Source: Pseudomonadota bacterium (GTDB lineage Bacteria > Pseudomonadota > Alphaproteobacteria > Rhizobiales > Rhizobiaceae). From it: 64,000 nucleotides of DNA. The stretch covers positions 1-64,000 of the forward strand of contig JAEWLS010000028.1 of the NCBI GenBank assembly GCA_023457435.1. Direction: 5' to 3'. Position 1 is the first letter of the stretch. The number at the start of each line of letters is the position of its first letter. Shown piece by piece: positions 49,528 through 59,021 of the stretch. The notes under the pieces were generated by a model. The model was not told the DNA's origin, did no database searches, and saw only the letters and a list, made by a program, of their open reading frames with translations. Made by a program: the position numbers and the translations under genes.

Positions 49528-50937
49528 GTGCGTCAGGCGATGATCGGGGCCGTATGGCGGTCCGTTGTGCGGCGGAAAGCCATCGTTTCCTTGATCCTCG
49601 CAGGCGCCGTCATGGCCGGCGCGTCGACGCAGGCGGCCGCCAACGCCAAATATTCGGCGATCGTGATCGACGCCAACACTGGCAAGACGCTATATTCGGA
49701 CTCTGCCGACGCCGGGCGCTATCCCGCGTCCCTCACCAAGATGATGACGCTGTACATGCTGTTCGATGCCATGGCGTCGGGCAAGGTCGCGAAGACCACG
49801 CGCATCCCCATTTCGGCAAAGGCTGCCGCCGAAGCGCCGTCCAAACTCGGACTGAAGGCCGGCTCGTCGATCACCGCCGAACAGGCCATCCTGGCGCTCG
49901 TGACCAAGTCGGCCAACGACGTCGCGACCGCGGTCGGCGAGTTCCTCGGCGGCTCGGAGGTGCGCTTCGGCGAAATGATGACGCGCAAGGCACGTTCGCT
50001 CGGCATGCGTGGCACGACCTTCCGCAACGCCCATGGCCTGCCGAACCCGGCACAGCGCACCACCGCACGCGACATGGCCATCCTTGGCGTGGCGCTGCGC
50101 GAGCATCACCCCCGGTACTACGGCTACTTCGCGACGCGCTCTTTCGTGTTCAACGGCAAGCGCATCGGCTCCCACAACCGCGTCATGCAGCGCATGAACA
50201 CGGTCGACGGCATCAAGACCGGTTACATCCGCGCGTCGGGCTTCAACCTCGTGTCCTCGGCGACCGAAGGCGGCCGCAAGATCGTCGCCGTTGTGATGGG
50301 CGGCAAGACCGCGCGCTCGCGCGACGACCATATGGTCGAACTCATCCGCACCTACCTGCCGAAGGCTTCGAGCCGTGGCGGCGGCGCGCTGGTCGCGCGC
50401 GGCAAGATCGAGCCGGTGGCGGCGAGTGTCGCGACGAGCGCCGCTGCTGCAGTCGCAGTGGCTGCCGACAATGAGATCAAGCTGCCGAAGAGCGGCATTC
50501 CGACACCGGACGACCGCCCGACCGACAGCATCCCAGCGATGGCGCTTGCCGCTCCGGCGGTGCAGCCGCTCCCCGTCCCGGCGCCTGCCACGCGCACCCA
50601 GGTCGCAGCGGTGCGTCCGAGCGCCGATGTCGCGCCCGCACTCGAGGAGACCGGCGAAGGCGACCTCGACATGGCTTCGACGTCCTCGATCTCCGGCTGG
50701 GTGGTCCAGGTTGCTTCCACTGGCAGCGAGACCGAAGCGCGCGGCGTGCTGGCGTCGGTATCGTCCCGCGCGGGCCGCGTGCTTGCCAACACCATGCCGT
50801 TCACTGAGAAGTTCGAGAAGGACGGCACGCTGTTCTACCGCGCGCGCTTCGGCGGCTTCGCCACGAAGAACGCGGCATGGAATGCCTGCACGGCGCTGAA
50901 GAAGCAGAAAGTGGCCTGCTACGCCGTGCAACAGTAG
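49528..50937 (+). CDS. D-alanyl-D-alanine carboxypeptidase with SPOR domain
   Basis: Low-molecular-weight penicillin-binding protein trimming pentapeptide stems in the periplasm. The 469 residues include a signal sequence (GAVWRSVVRRKAIVSLILAGAVMAGASTQAAA) and the S11 catalytic set S68-x-x-K71 (SLTK), S128-x-N130 and K230-T-G232. An Ala/Pro linker (about 290-385) and a C-terminal SPOR domain (about 388-469, WVVQVASTGSETEARGVL) follow; the latter binds denuded glycan strands at the septum. The GTG 49528 start is used here; the ATG 4 codons on (49540) is an alternative. Confidence 0.94.
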   Translation: MRQAMIGAVWRSVVRRKAIVSLILAGAVMAGASTQAAANAKYSAIVIDANTGKTLYSDSADAGRYPASLTKMMTLYMLFDAMASGKVAKTTRIPISAKAAAEAPSKLGLKAGSSITAEQAILALVTKSANDVATAVGEFLGGSEVRFGEMMTRKARSLGMRGTTFRNAHGLPNPAQRTTARDMAILGVALREHHPRYYGYFATRSFVFNGKRIGSHNRVMQRMNTVDGIKTGYIRASGFNLVSSATEGGRKIVAVVMGGKTARSRDDHMVELIRTYLPKASSRGGGALVARGKIEPVAASVATSAAAAVAVAADNEIKLPKSGIPTPDDRPTDSIPAMALAAPAVQPLPVPAPATRTQVAAVRPSADVAPALEETGEGDLDMASTSSISGWVVQVASTGSETEARGVLASVSSRAGRVLANTMPFTEKFEKDGTLFYRARFGGFATKNAAWNACTALKKQKVACYAVQQ

Positions 50938-50990
50938 CGCGCTGCTTCCTGGAATGCCTTTGCCTCCCGGTATGTGTTGTGTCGACGGAG

Positions 50991-51686
50991 TCAGTCGTGG
51001 TCGGAAATCAGGACATCCTTGGCCTCGTTGATACGGGCCGCAAGAAACGTCGAACCGCCGAGATCGGGGTGCAGGCGCTGCATCAGGCGGCGGTGCGCCT
51101 TGCGGATATCCGCCGTGGAGGCTCCAGGTTCAAGACCAAGGACCTTGTAGGCTTCCTCCTTAGTCATGGGGCCAGAAGCTGGCGGGCTTCGCTTCCCGCT
51201 GCGCACGTCCGCCTCAGCGTCCTCGCGCCAAACGGGAAAGCGGCCGTCAAGATAGGCCTCCAGCAGCTGTAGGCTCTCGCTGTCCGACGCCAATTCGTCG
51301 TGCAGCGCGATCAATTCCGCCTTGTCGAGACCGGCGAGTTGCCTGCCCTCGAAGCGACCGGCGAGGACCACGCCCTCGAGGCGCCCGCTGTCATGGTCGA
51401 GTTCCATCTCCAGCGCCGCCGAGCGCACGTTCGACTTCAGGCCCGGCGTCGGACGCGCCGCGCGCCCGCGCCGCCCGCGCATGTACCAGCCGAGCGCCGC
51501 CGGCAGCATGATGCCGGCAAGGCCGGCGCGTCCAACAAGCAACATCGCGACGCCCGCCATGCCGAGCGCAACCGGACCCGCCATGCGAAGCCCGCCCGCG
51601 AGCTTCGCGGCATCGATGCGCGCGAACCCGACGAGCGAGAGCATCAGGAGGAGCGCGACCGCGGTGGCGTAGAGCAGGACCGTCAA
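50991..51686 (-). CDS. Membrane-anchored protein with C-terminal J domain
   Basis: A 231-residue protein with two or three N-terminal TM segments (LLYATAVALLLMLSLVGFA, GPVALGMAGVAMLLVGRAGLAGIMLPAALGWYM), a middle region with GRFEGRQLAGLDKAELIALHDEL, and a J domain in the last 60 residues. The J domain has the HPD motif in MQRLHPDLGGS and EEAYKVLGLEPGASTADIRKAHRRL ahead of it. It should stimulate DnaK at the membrane, similar in layout to TIM14/DjlA-type proteins. The TTG 51686 start overlaps the stop of the VWA gene as TTGA, implying coupled translation. Confidence 0.85.
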   Translation of the reverse strand: MTVLLYATAVALLLMLSLVGFARIDAAKLAGGLRMAGPVALGMAGVAMLLVGRAGLAGIMLPAALGWYMRGRRGRAARPTPGLKSNVRSAALEMELDHDSGRLEGVVLAGRFEGRQLAGLDKAELIALHDELASDSESLQLLEAYLDGRFPVWREDAEADVRSGKRSPPASGPMTKEEAYKVLGLEPGASTADIRKAHRRLMQRLHPDLGGSTFLAARINEAKDVLISDHD

Positions 51687-52408
51687 GCGCCCCTGCCCTT
51701 CAGGTTCTCGATCATCAGGCGGTCCTCGGGCCGACCCCGCGCCTCGAGTGCCTTCAGGCCGCCGGTGGCGTAGACGGCTATCGCCGAGAGCAGCTTTGCC
51801 AGCATGGCCGGCGCGTTGCGGTCGAAGCGGAACCATGCGCCCTTCGTCAGCCGCGCGATCTCCTTGAAGCCGGTTTCGGCGACGGGATCCGAACCTTCCT
51901 GAAAGACGAAGGCCGGGACACCGAGCAGGCCGAGGCGGCCCGCCTTCTCGGCCAAAGCGTCGATTGGCTCCTCCAGCGCATCGCCGATGTAGATGACCGC
52001 GCCGACCTTGGCGGCGGCAGTTTCCTTGAGCGCGTGGGACAACACCTTGCCGATCTGCGTCTGGCCGCCGCGGCAGTCGATCCTCGCCATCAGCTGCTTG
52101 AGCGCGGCGGTGTCTTCCACGAAGCGCGAGGCGCGGCACTCGCCGAAACCGCGAAAATAAACGAGCTGAACGCGAAGACCGCCCTTGGCCGAGACGGCGT
52201 CGAACATCTCCCCCTGCACGCGGCAGGCTAGATCCCACGTCGGCTGACGGCTCATCGTCGCGTCGAGCGCGAGGATCAGCCGGCCGGTACCCGTCGCGGG
52301 CGCGGCGGTTCGGACCTGGCGCAGGAATGCGTCGATCTCGGTCGAAGACGATCGTGTCGGTTCAGGAACGGTCGCTTCTGTCCTGGCCGGTGGCTTGTTG
52401 GGGCTCAT
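51683..52408 (-). CDS. VWA-domain protein
   Basis: A 241-residue soluble protein with a von Willebrand factor A-like fold: LILALDATMSRQPTWDLACRV (an atypical MIDAS, DxTxS rather than DxSxS), RVQLVYFRGFGECRASRFV, GGQTQIGKVLSHAL and VGAVIYIGDALEEPID. No signal peptide or TM segment. Its stop overlaps the J-domain gene start. The pairing is suggestive of a protein-quality or assembly function, but nothing in the sequence defines it. ATG 52408 is used; a GTG one codon earlier is possible. Confidence 0.82.
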   Translation of the reverse strand: MSPNKPPARTEATVPEPTRSSSTEIDAFLRQVRTAAPATGTGRLILALDATMSRQPTWDLACRVQGEMFDAVSAKGGLRVQLVYFRGFGECRASRFVEDTAALKQLMARIDCRGGQTQIGKVLSHALKETAAAKVGAVIYIGDALEEPIDALAEKAGRLGLLGVPAFVFQEGSDPVAETGFKEIARLTKGAWFRFDRNAPAMLAKLLSAIAVYATGGLKALEARGRPEDRLMIENLKGRGA

Positions 52409-52461
52409 CACCGGAAGATGTGGCGCACCGGGCCGCTATGCAAGCCGCACGCGCGGCACGC

Positions 52462-53400
52462 TCAGCTCACGAAAATGTCGGGCATCGCGATCGGGCGGCT
52501 GATCGCCTCGGCATAACGCTGGCGCATCAGCGCGCGTTTCCGGCCGACTTCGTCCGTTGGCAGGCGCAGCGCCGTCAGCAGCTGCCTGATCTCCTGGCGC
52601 GCAGCGAGATGCGAAAGCGTCGGTTTTGAGCCGAGCACGTGCTCCTCGAAATCGTCGAGCGCCGTGAGCCCGATCGGGAAGAATTCGCGGAACACGACGC
52701 GCTCGGAGATGCCGTCGGCAAGGCGGAAGCCGAGCTGGATCGACAGGTTGCGCAGGCAGGCATCGATCTTCTGCTCGTTGCGCGACGAGATGTTGGCCAT
52801 TCGGTTGCGCACGACGATCCAGTCGAGAATCGAATTGTCGGTCTGGCGGCGCTGGCGGCGGGCATCGCGCACGGCGCTGGCATACTGGGACAGTTCGAGG
52901 ATCTCGTGGCTCACCGGGTCGATGCGCGCCAGGACGTCGAAGTCGACGAACGAGTCGTTCATCGGCGTTATCAGCGTGTCGGCGATGCGGTGCGCCATGC
53001 GGTTGAGGAAGGTGTCCGAACCGGGCGTGTCGATGACGACGAAATCGTGGCTGTCCTCGATCTCGCCGAGGCCCTCGGTAAGCTGCCGGAACTCCTCGCT
53101 TTCGGTATCGGAGATCGTGTCGCGCTGCGCCGGGGGCACGTGGAAATGCTGCGGCAGCGGCAGCGGAATGCGCGCCGACTTGGCCCAGCGCTTCCTGTTT
53201 TCGACATAGCGCGTCAGCGACAGCTGGCGCCCGTCGAGGTCGACCGTTGCGACGTTGTAGCCGGCCTTGAGAAGCGCGACCGCAATGTGCATGGCGGTCG
53301 TCGACTTGCCCGAGCCGCCCTTCTCGTTGCCGCAGACGATTACATGCGCCGCGCGGCGCGGCTTGCTCCCCGCATGCCCGTTTACGCCGGAGAAGTACAT
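52462..53400 (-). CDS. mipZ: Division plane positioning ATPase MipZ
   Basis: ParA/MinD-type ATPase forming a bipolar gradient from ParB-bound poles to keep FtsZ at midcell. The 312-residue protein has a deviant Walker A K27-G-G-S-G-K32-S-T, switch and Walker B segments (VATVDLDGRQLSLTRYVENR, HDFVVIDTPGSD), and MipZ-specific ISDTESEEFRQL and DWIVVRNRMANISSRN stretches. The start ATG 53400 follows GGAG by 8 bases; GTG 53403 is one codon earlier. In Caulobacter mipZ is essential; here no minCDE is in the window. Confidence 0.95.
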   Translation of the reverse strand: MYFSGVNGHAGSKPRRAAHVIVCGNEKGGSGKSTTAMHIAVALLKAGYNVATVDLDGRQLSLTRYVENRKRWAKSARIPLPLPQHFHVPPAQRDTISDTESEEFRQLTEGLGEIEDSHDFVVIDTPGSDTFLNRMAHRIADTLITPMNDSFVDFDVLARIDPVSHEILELSQYASAVRDARRQRRQTDNSILDWIVVRNRMANISSRNEQKIDACLRNLSIQLGFRLADGISERVVFREFFPIGLTALDDFEEHVLGSKPTLSHLAARQEIRQLLTALRLPTDEVGRKRALMRQRYAEAISRPIAMPDIFVS

Positions 53401-53458
53401 CACCCAGACTCCATACCCGCTTGAAATAAAGCGCGTTTCGTCCCGGCGATCAAATCAA

Positions 53459-53474
53459 TTTACGAAATGTTAAC
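53459..53474 (+). promoter_or_regulatory. CtrA-like motif upstream of mipZ
   Basis: TTTA-N7-TTAAC is one base from the full CtrA consensus TTAA-N7-TTAAC, located about 60-75 bases upstream of the mipZ start. The intergenic sequence is otherwise unremarkable. Confidence 0.3.
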
Positions 53475-53540
53475 GATTTCGCAGCCGCGTGGTAAAGCAG
53501 CATGGTTACTGCGATGCACGTGCCTGTTGCGGGCGAGACG

Positions 53541-53975
53541 CTATAAGAGACCCAGCGCTGCAAGCTCGCCGCGCAGTTTCGGCGGCAACTCGCCGAGCTC
53601 GGCGCCGGACGGCATGTCACGCGGGGCGTCGTCATGCTTCAGGTAACGCCAGCCCTGGAAAGCACGGCGCGGCTGCCAGTCCGTGCGAATGACCTGCCGA
53701 TCGAGAACGAAGTGGCAGCGGCCAATGCCTTGCGCGTCGGTGAAGGGACGGATCCCGAGAATGCGCTGCCGGCACTGTACCTGCGCCTTGATCACCCAAT
53801 AGAGCGAACCGCCGCCGACGATCTCGTCGACGCGTTTCGGCACCATGCGCGTGGTGTGCGTCTGCTCGATTGGTTCGCCGGCACGCCGTTTCTCCTCGAG
53901 GCGGAACTCGATCCATTCCTCGAGATCTTCGACTGAATCGCAACCGACGCAGAGCTTGATCAGGTTGAGCGGCAT
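53541..53975 (-). CDS. DUF1489 family protein
   Basis: A 144-residue cytoplasmic protein of the DUF1489 family, conserved in alphaproteobacteria. Recognisable stretches are MPLNLIKLCVGCDSVEDL, HTTRMVPKRVDEIVGGGSLYWVIK, CRQRILGI and YLKHDDAPRDM. It has two closely spaced cysteines (C9 and C12, spaced CVGC) that could bind a metal. Function unknown. It precedes mipZ by 137 bases on the same strand. Confidence 0.85.
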   Translation of the reverse strand: MPLNLIKLCVGCDSVEDLEEWIEFRLEEKRRAGEPIEQTHTTRMVPKRVDEIVGGGSLYWVIKAQVQCRQRILGIRPFTDAQGIGRCHFVLDRQVIRTDWQPRRAFQGWRYLKHDDAPRDMPSGAELGELPPKLRGELAALGLL

Positions 53976-54050
53976 CCGCCTGAGCTAGGCCCGTCGATAC
54001 AGCCGGTCAACGCCGACGCGACTTGTCCACAGAGACGCTGCGGAACACCC

Positions 54051-55448
54051 TCAGCACTCGACGACGTTTACCGCGAGGCCGCCGAGGCTCGTTTCCTTGT
54101 AGCGCTCGTTCATGTCGAGGCCGGTCTGGCGCATCGTCTCCACTGCCGCATCGAGCGGCACGAAATGCGTCCCGTCGCCCTTGATCGCCAGCGACGCGGC
54201 GGTCACCGCCTTCACCGCACCAAGCGCGTTGCGCTCGATGCACGGCACCTGCACAAGCCCCGCCACGGGGTCGCAGGTCATGCCGAGGTGATGCTCCAGC
54301 GCAATCTCGGCTGCGTTCTCCACCTGCTCGGGCGTACCGCCCATGACGGCGCAAAGCCCCGCCGCGGCCATGGCCGACGCCGAGCCCACCTCGCCCTGGC
54401 AGCCGACCTCCGCACCGGAAATCGAGGCGTTGTGCTTGATCAGCCCGCCGACTGCCGCGGCCGTGAGCAGGAAGTCGCGGATCGAGGCTTCGTCGGCCTC
54501 GGGGTAGAAATGCAGCCAGTATCGCAAGACGGCGGGAACCACGCCGGCAGCCCCGTTCGTCGGGGCGGTCACCACCCTGCCGCCGGCCGCGTTCTCCTCG
54601 TTGACCGCCATCGCGTAGATGGAGAGCCAGTCGTTGGCAGCCAGCGGATTGGGCCGGTTTCGGCTCCATTCGTCGGAAAGCTTCTCGTGCAGGGATTTTG
54701 CCCGCCGCCGCACCTTCAGCCCGCCGGGCATCATGCCTTCCTGGCTCAGGCCGCGGTCGATGCAGGCCGTCATTGCGCTCCACACGCGGTCGAGCCCGGC
54801 GTCGAGTTCGGCCGGCGACATCTTCGTTTCCTCGTTGGCGCGCTTCATCTCGGCAATGGACAGCCCGCTTCGCCGCGCCATCGCCAGCATCTCCTTCGCC
54901 GTGGCGAAGGGATACGGCACGCTGCCGGCATCGGGTGCGCCGGCCGATTTCAGCCGCTGGAGTTCCTCCTCGGAAACCACGAACCCGCCTCCGACAGAGT
55001 AATAGACCCGCCTGAGAAGCAGCCGCCCAGCCGCATCGAAAGCCGAAAAGGTCATGCCGTTGGCGTGGCCGGGTAGCGGGTTCTTCTTGTCCAGCACGAG
55101 ATCGGTCGCCGGGTCGAAGGCATAGTCGGGATGACCCGGCGGGCTGATGCGCCGCGCGAGCCTCACCTGCTCGACCTCGGCGTCGGAGCGGTCCGGGTCG
55201 ACGGTCAAGGGTGTATGGCCCGTCAGGCCGAGGATCACTGCGCGGTCGGTGCCGTGCCCGATCCCGGTGAAAGCCAGCGATCCATGCAGACTGGCCTTGA
55301 GCGCCGCGACCCGTGCGCCGGCGGGCCGCGGCCAGTCGTTCGACAGAATTTCGTCGAGGAATCGCCGGGCGGCGACCATCGGCCCCATCGTGTGCGACGA
55401 AGACGGACCGATGCCGATCTTGAACAGGTCAAAGACGGAAAGAAACAT
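54051..55448 (-). CDS. sdaA: L-serine ammonia-lyase
   Basis: Iron-sulfur enzyme deaminating L-serine to pyruvate. The single-chain 465-residue protein combines the beta domain (N-terminal, [19 protein letters not shown]) and the alpha domain with [4Fe-4S] cysteines in the conserved GCQGEVGSA and [18 protein letters not shown] segments. ATG 55448 is the standard start ([12 protein letters not shown]); the frame is open further upstream without homology. It is preceded by a terminator closing a 43-residue membrane protein gene. Confidence 0.95.
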   Translation of the reverse strand: MFLSVFDLFKIGIGPSSSHTMGPMVAARRFLDEILSNDWPRPAGARVAALKASLHGSLAFTGIGHGTDRAVILGLTGHTPLTVDPDRSDAEVEQVRLARRISPPGHPDYAFDPATDLVLDKKNPLPGHANGMTFSAFDAAGRLLLRRVYYSVGGGFVVSEEELQRLKSAGAPDAGSVPYPFATAKEMLAMARRSGLSIAEMKRANEETKMSPAELDAGLDRVWSAMTACIDRGLSQEGMMPGGLKVRRRAKSLHEKLSDEWSRNRPNPLAANDWLSIYAMAVNEENAAGGRVVTAPTNGAAGVVPAVLRYWLHFYPEADEASIRDFLLTAAAVGGLIKHNASISGAEVGCQGEVGSASAMAAAGLCAVMGGTPEQVENAAEIALEHHLGMTCDPVAGLVQVPCIERNALGAVKAVTAASLAIKGDGTHFVPLDAAVETMRQTGLDMNERYKETSLGGLAVNVVEC

Positions 55449-55528
55449 GGGACACCGTAAGGGCACGGGTGCGTAGCCTTCAAGCTTCCACCCGACGCGA
55501 GCTGTCCGGGCCGCGACACAAACGAAAA

Positions 55529-55551
55529 AGGCCCGGGCGAACCGGGCCTTC
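55529..55551 (-). terminator. Intrinsic terminator of the 43-residue protein gene
   Basis: GGCCCGG-N5-CCGGGCC is followed on the minus strand by TTTTTCGTTT (55530 downwards), 20 bases after the small gene's stop and upstream of sdaA. Confidence 0.85.
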
Positions 55552-55571
55552 GTCAAAGGATGCGAGCTCGA

Positions 55572-55703
55572 CTACCCTGCCGCAGTCGCCAGCACTGCAG
55601 TGGTCTCGCCACCTGCCAGCCAGACCGCCGCCATGACCACGGCAAAGCCGATCACTGCCTTGAGCGCAACGCCCCAGCAGGACTTCTCAACGGTGTCTTC
55701 CAT
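55572..55703 (-). CDS. 43-residue single-pass membrane protein
   Basis: A short gene below usual length cut-offs. The protein starts MEDTVEKSCWGVALKAV and has one TM helix (about VALKAVIGFAVVMAAVWLAG, residues 12-31) with a polar, acidic N-terminus and a short C-terminal tail. Support comes from an AGGA ribosome binding site 5 bases before ATG 55703 and an intrinsic terminator 20 bases after the stop, making a complete monocistronic unit. No family recognised. The 232-base gap upstream (55704-55935) should contain its promoter. Confidence 0.6.
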   Translation of the reverse strand: MEDTVEKSCWGVALKAVIGFAVVMAAVWLAGGETTAVLATAAG

Positions 55704-55935
55704 TCGTTTCCTGTGACTTGCCCAGCGCAGCCGCGACACGCGGCGAACAGGCGCCCCCGCCTCGCGGGTGTGAATAGGCTCTCGGCGCCATCTTCGCAAC
55801 GCAAAAGGTGGCAGGATTGCGGCATGGGCACCGAGACCTGCGGTCACATAAAGCTTCGAGTTGTTTAAAATCAAAGCTTTAAGTACGTCAGCAATATTTA
55901 CCTTTCGTCAACGCTTACGGCGGCGACGAGGCAGG

Positions 55936-56730
55936 TCATGGTGAAGGAAGCACTTCGTCGAGCCGTCCCGACATACGATAGGCAAGCAGCCCGATCCATT
56001 CGCGGATCGCGATCGTCACGTTCTGCAGCGAATCGGAGAAATTGTCCTGTGTCGGTCCCGGCGTTTCGCTGCCCGCGGTCCGATAGTCCGCCGGCCACGC
56101 GACGACGTCGAAACCCGCCTTGCGGAAAAGCCCCATCGAGCGCGGCATGTGGAAGGCCGAGGTCACCAGCAGCCACACCTGGCCCGCCTGCGGGTTGACC
56201 AGTTCCTTGGTCAGCACGGCATTCTCGAAGGTGTTTCGCGACTTGTTCTCGAGCACCAGCCGCTCCGGCTGCACGCCGAGCGCGGTCAGCAGGCGCGGCG
56301 CCGTGTCGCCATCCGCCTCGCCGTCGAGCAACAACGATCCAGACCCGCCCGTAACCACGACCCGCGCTTCCGGATAACGTCGCGCCAGCACCGCAGCTTC
56401 GACGAAGCGATCTCCGGACGCATTCAGTTCGTAGCCGCCTCGCGCCTGGTTGACCGAGCCTTCGAAGCCCCCGCCGAGCACGATGATGCCGGCGACGGCA
56501 GCAGGCGCGGGATCCGGCCGTGCAAAGCGGTCTTCCAGCGGATGCAGCAGAAGAGCGCCCAGGGACGTCCAGGTCGAGAGGGCGATGACGATGAAAGCCT
56601 TGGCGATCGTGAAGATCGCGAAGCGACGCCAGCCGAGCAGCAGCGCCACAAGCGCTACGCCGGTGAGGATGCCGACGAGGTTTATCGGCTGCAGCAGCAG
56701 CCAGAAGATCTTGGAGAGGTAGAAGAACAC
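55936..56730 (-). CDS. YdcF/ElyC-family (DUF218) membrane protein
   Basis: A 264-residue protein with two N-terminal TM segments (IFWLLLQPINLVGILTGVALVALLLG, FAIFTIAKAFIVIALSTWTSLGALLL) and a periplasmic DUF218 domain. That domain has IIVLGGGFEG, RVVVTGGSGSLL, ENKSRNTFENAVLTKEL and VWLLVTSAFHMPRSMGLFRKAGFDVVAWPADYRT. ElyC relatives affect undecaprenyl-phosphate-dependent envelope synthesis in E. coli; the activity of this branch is not known. The GTG 56730 start has GAGG upstream and lies 16 bases after gatA. Confidence 0.88.
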   Translation of the reverse strand: MFFYLSKIFWLLLQPINLVGILTGVALVALLLGWRRFAIFTIAKAFIVIALSTWTSLGALLLHPLEDRFARPDPAPAAVAGIIVLGGGFEGSVNQARGGYELNASGDRFVEAAVLARRYPEARVVVTGGSGSLLLDGEADGDTAPRLLTALGVQPERLVLENKSRNTFENAVLTKELVNPQAGQVWLLVTSAFHMPRSMGLFRKAGFDVVAWPADYRTAGSETPGPTQDNFSDSLQNVTIAIREWIGLLAYRMSGRLDEVLPSP

Positions 56731-56746
56731 GCCTACCTCGCCGAAA

Positions 56747-58228
56747 TCACCACCATTTGGTAGGCTCGAAGCGGCCGGCGGCCTGCTCGATAATGGCACC
56801 GGTGCGGAACAGCATCTCCTCGTCAAACGGACGGCCGATGAGCTGCAGCCCGAGCGGCAGTCCGTTGGCGTCGAGGCCGGCGGGAACGGCGATGCCGGGC
56901 AGACCGGCCATGTTCACCGTCACCGTGAAGATGTCGTTCAGGTACATCTTGACCGGATCGGCGGCCATGTCCTGGTCGGCGACGCCGAACGCGGCGGACG
57001 GCGTTGCAGGTGTCAGGATGGCGTCGACACCGGCGGCAAAGGCGTCCTCGAAATCCTTCTTGATCAGCGTGCGCACCTTCTGCGCCTTGACGTAGTAGGC
57101 GTCGTAGTAGCCAGCCGACAGCACATAGGTGCCGATCATGATGCGCCGCTTCACCTCACGGCCGAATCCGGCGGCGCGGGAACGCTCGTACATGTCGACG
57201 ATGTCCTTGCCCGGCACGCGCAGGCCGTAGCGCACGCCGTCGTAGCGGGCTAGGTTCGACGACGCTTCCGCCGGCGCGACGATGTAATATGCGGGCAGCG
57301 CGTATTTCGTGTGCGGCAGTGATATGTCGACGATTTCGGCTCCGGCGTCGCGCATCCACTGGATGCCCTTCTGCCACAGCGCCTCGATCTCCTGCGGCAT
57401 ACCCTCGACGCGATATTCGCGCGGAATGCCGATCTTCAAGCCCTTCAGCGACCTGCCGATAGATGCCTCGTAGTCCGGCACCGGCAGATCGACCGAAGTC
57501 GTGTCCTTCGGATCGCTGGACGCCATCGACTTCAGCATGATGGCTGCGTCGCGCACGTCGCGCGCGATCGGCCCCGCCTGGTCGAGCGACGATGCGAAGG
57601 CGACGACGCCCCAGCGCGAGCAGCGCCCGTAGGTCGGCTTGATCCCGACGGTCGCCGTGAACGCTGCCGGCTGGCGGATCGAGCCCCCAGTGTCGGTTGC
57701 AGTGGCGCCGGCGGCGAGCCAGCCGGCGACGGCGGACGCCGAGCCGCCGGACGAGCCCCCCGGCACCAGGTCCTTGTTCGAACCTTTGGCACGCCAAGGG
57801 TTCTTGACCGGTCCGTAGTAGGATGTCTCGTTCGACGAGCCCATCGCGAACTCGTCCATGTTGAGCTTGCCGAGCATGACGGCGCCGTCTCGCCACAGGT
57901 TTGCGGTGACGGTTGATTCGTAGCGCGGCTTGAATGCGTCGAGCACGTGGCTCGCAGCCTGCGTATGGACACCCTCGGTTGCGAACAGATCCTTGATGCC
58001 GAGCGGAATGCCTTCCAGCGCTCCTGCCTCACCCCGCGCAATGCGCGCGTCGGAGGCCTTGGCCATGTCGCGCGCCTTGTCGTGCGTGACCGCGATGTAG
58101 GCGTTGAAGGTCGGGTTCGCGGCGTCGATGGCGGCCAGGTAGGCCTCTGTAAGCTCCGTTGCCGAGAATTCCTTGGCGGCTAGCTTCTCGCGGGCCTGCG
58201 CGATCGTGAATTTGGTCAGGTCGGTCAT
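56747..58228 (-). CDS. gatA: Asp-tRNA(Asn)/Glu-tRNA(Gln) amidotransferase subunit A
   Basis: Amidase subunit that releases ammonia from glutamine for GatB. The 493-residue amidase-signature protein has the Ser-cisSer-Lys triad: K79 ([10 protein letters not shown]), S159 ([10 protein letters not shown]) and S183 ([11 protein letters not shown]), with the 24-residue S-S spacing of the family. It starts 4 bases after the gatC stop. gatB is not in the window. Fits with gltX at 26 kb as part of the indirect Gln-tRNA pathway. Confidence 0.97.
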   Translation of the reverse strand: MTDLTKFTIAQAREKLAAKEFSATELTEAYLAAIDAANPTFNAYIAVTHDKARDMAKASDARIARGEAGALEGIPLGIKDLFATEGVHTQAASHVLDAFKPRYESTVTANLWRDGAVMLGKLNMDEFAMGSSNETSYYGPVKNPWRAKGSNKDLVPGGSSGGSASAVAGWLAAGATATDTGGSIRQPAAFTATVGIKPTYGRCSRWGVVAFASSLDQAGPIARDVRDAAIMLKSMASSDPKDTTSVDLPVPDYEASIGRSLKGLKIGIPREYRVEGMPQEIEALWQKGIQWMRDAGAEIVDISLPHTKYALPAYYIVAPAEASSNLARYDGVRYGLRVPGKDIVDMYERSRAAGFGREVKRRIMIGTYVLSAGYYDAYYVKAQKVRTLIKKDFEDAFAAGVDAILTPATPSAAFGVADQDMAADPVKMYLNDIFTVTVNMAGLPGIAVPAGLDANGLPLGLQLIGRPFDEEMLFRTGAIIEQAAGRFEPTKWW

Positions 58229-58232
58229 GACG

Positions 58233-58520
58233 CTACTCCACGACCTTGGGCACGAGGAAGAAATTGGCTTCGGTCGAGGGCGAGTTGGCGACGACGTCGG
58301 CGGCCTTGCCGCCGTCGGTGACCACGTCCGGGCGCTTTTTCATCGCCATTGGGGTGACCGAGGTCATCGGCTCCACGCCGGAGACGTCGACTTCGTTCAG
58401 CTGCTCGACAAACCCGAGGATGGCGTTGAGCTCGCCGGTCATGCGCTGCGCGTCTTCCTCGTCGACGGCGATGCGCGCGAGACGCGCGACGCGCTTCACT
58501 GTGGCGATGTCGACCGACAT
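58233..58520 (-). CDS. gatC: Asp-tRNA(Asn)/Glu-tRNA(Gln) amidotransferase subunit C
   Basis: Small subunit that clamps GatA to GatB. The 95 residues are a full-length family member ([62 protein letters not shown]). First gene of gatC-gatA-ydcF on the minus strand; 81 bases separate it from the upstream gene. Confidence 0.97.
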   Translation of the reverse strand: MSVDIATVKRVARLARIAVDEEDAQRMTGELNAILGFVEQLNEVDVSGVEPMTSVTPMAMKKRPDVVTDGGKAADVVANSPSTEANFFLVPKVVE

Positions 58521-58601
58521 GCAGGAGCTCCGGGAGCGAAGGAAATCGTTCCTCGGCCTATAGCGGCGGCTGCGCTGCAGCGCAACAATTCGACTTCGGC
58601 C

Positions 58602-59021
58602 TTACTGCGCCGGCAACTTCACGCCCTTGCAGAGATACCACATGCCGTAATTCCCGGGCTCCTCGCCTTGCGAGATTGCCGAGGACAGGGTGAACTCCAG
58701 CTCTCCCTCTCCGCGCGGCATGACCGCGTAGATTTCGGGCGTGGCAAAGCCCGGCTCTTCGCACAGCATCGTCGCGACCGCGCCGGGACCGCGCTTGCGC
58801 GCCTTCCAGTCGACGATCTGGCAATTGTACTCGACGCCCTCGATGCCGTCCGTGGTCAGGACCAGCTCGCCATTCTCCACGAACTCGTTGAAGTTCTTCT
58901 TCGCCGCCGCGCACTGCTCCGCCGAGCGAGCGTAGACTCCCTTGATGAGATCTTGCTGAGCCGACGCGGGAAACGCCGGAATCAAAATCGCAGCTGCAAC
59001 CAATAACGTGTTGATTCTCAT
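58602..59021 (-). CDS. Small exported protein with four cysteines
   Basis: A 139-residue protein with a signal peptide ([23 protein letters not shown]). The mature part has four cysteines (EQCAAAK, YNCQIV, MLCEEPG, YLCKGV) that could form two disulfides, and the recurring features [15 protein letters not shown] and [14 protein letters not shown] do not recognise a named family. Its ATG overlaps the stop of the MBL hydrolase gene by 4 bases (ATGA), so it is co-translated with that gene. Confidence 0.75.
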   Translation of the reverse strand: MRINTLLVAAAILIPAFPASAQQDLIKGVYARSAEQCAAAKKNFNEFVENGELVLTTDGIEGVEYNCQIVDWKARKRGPGAVATMLCEEPGFATPEIYAVMPRGEGELEFTLSSAISQGEEPGNYGMWYLCKGVKLPAQ

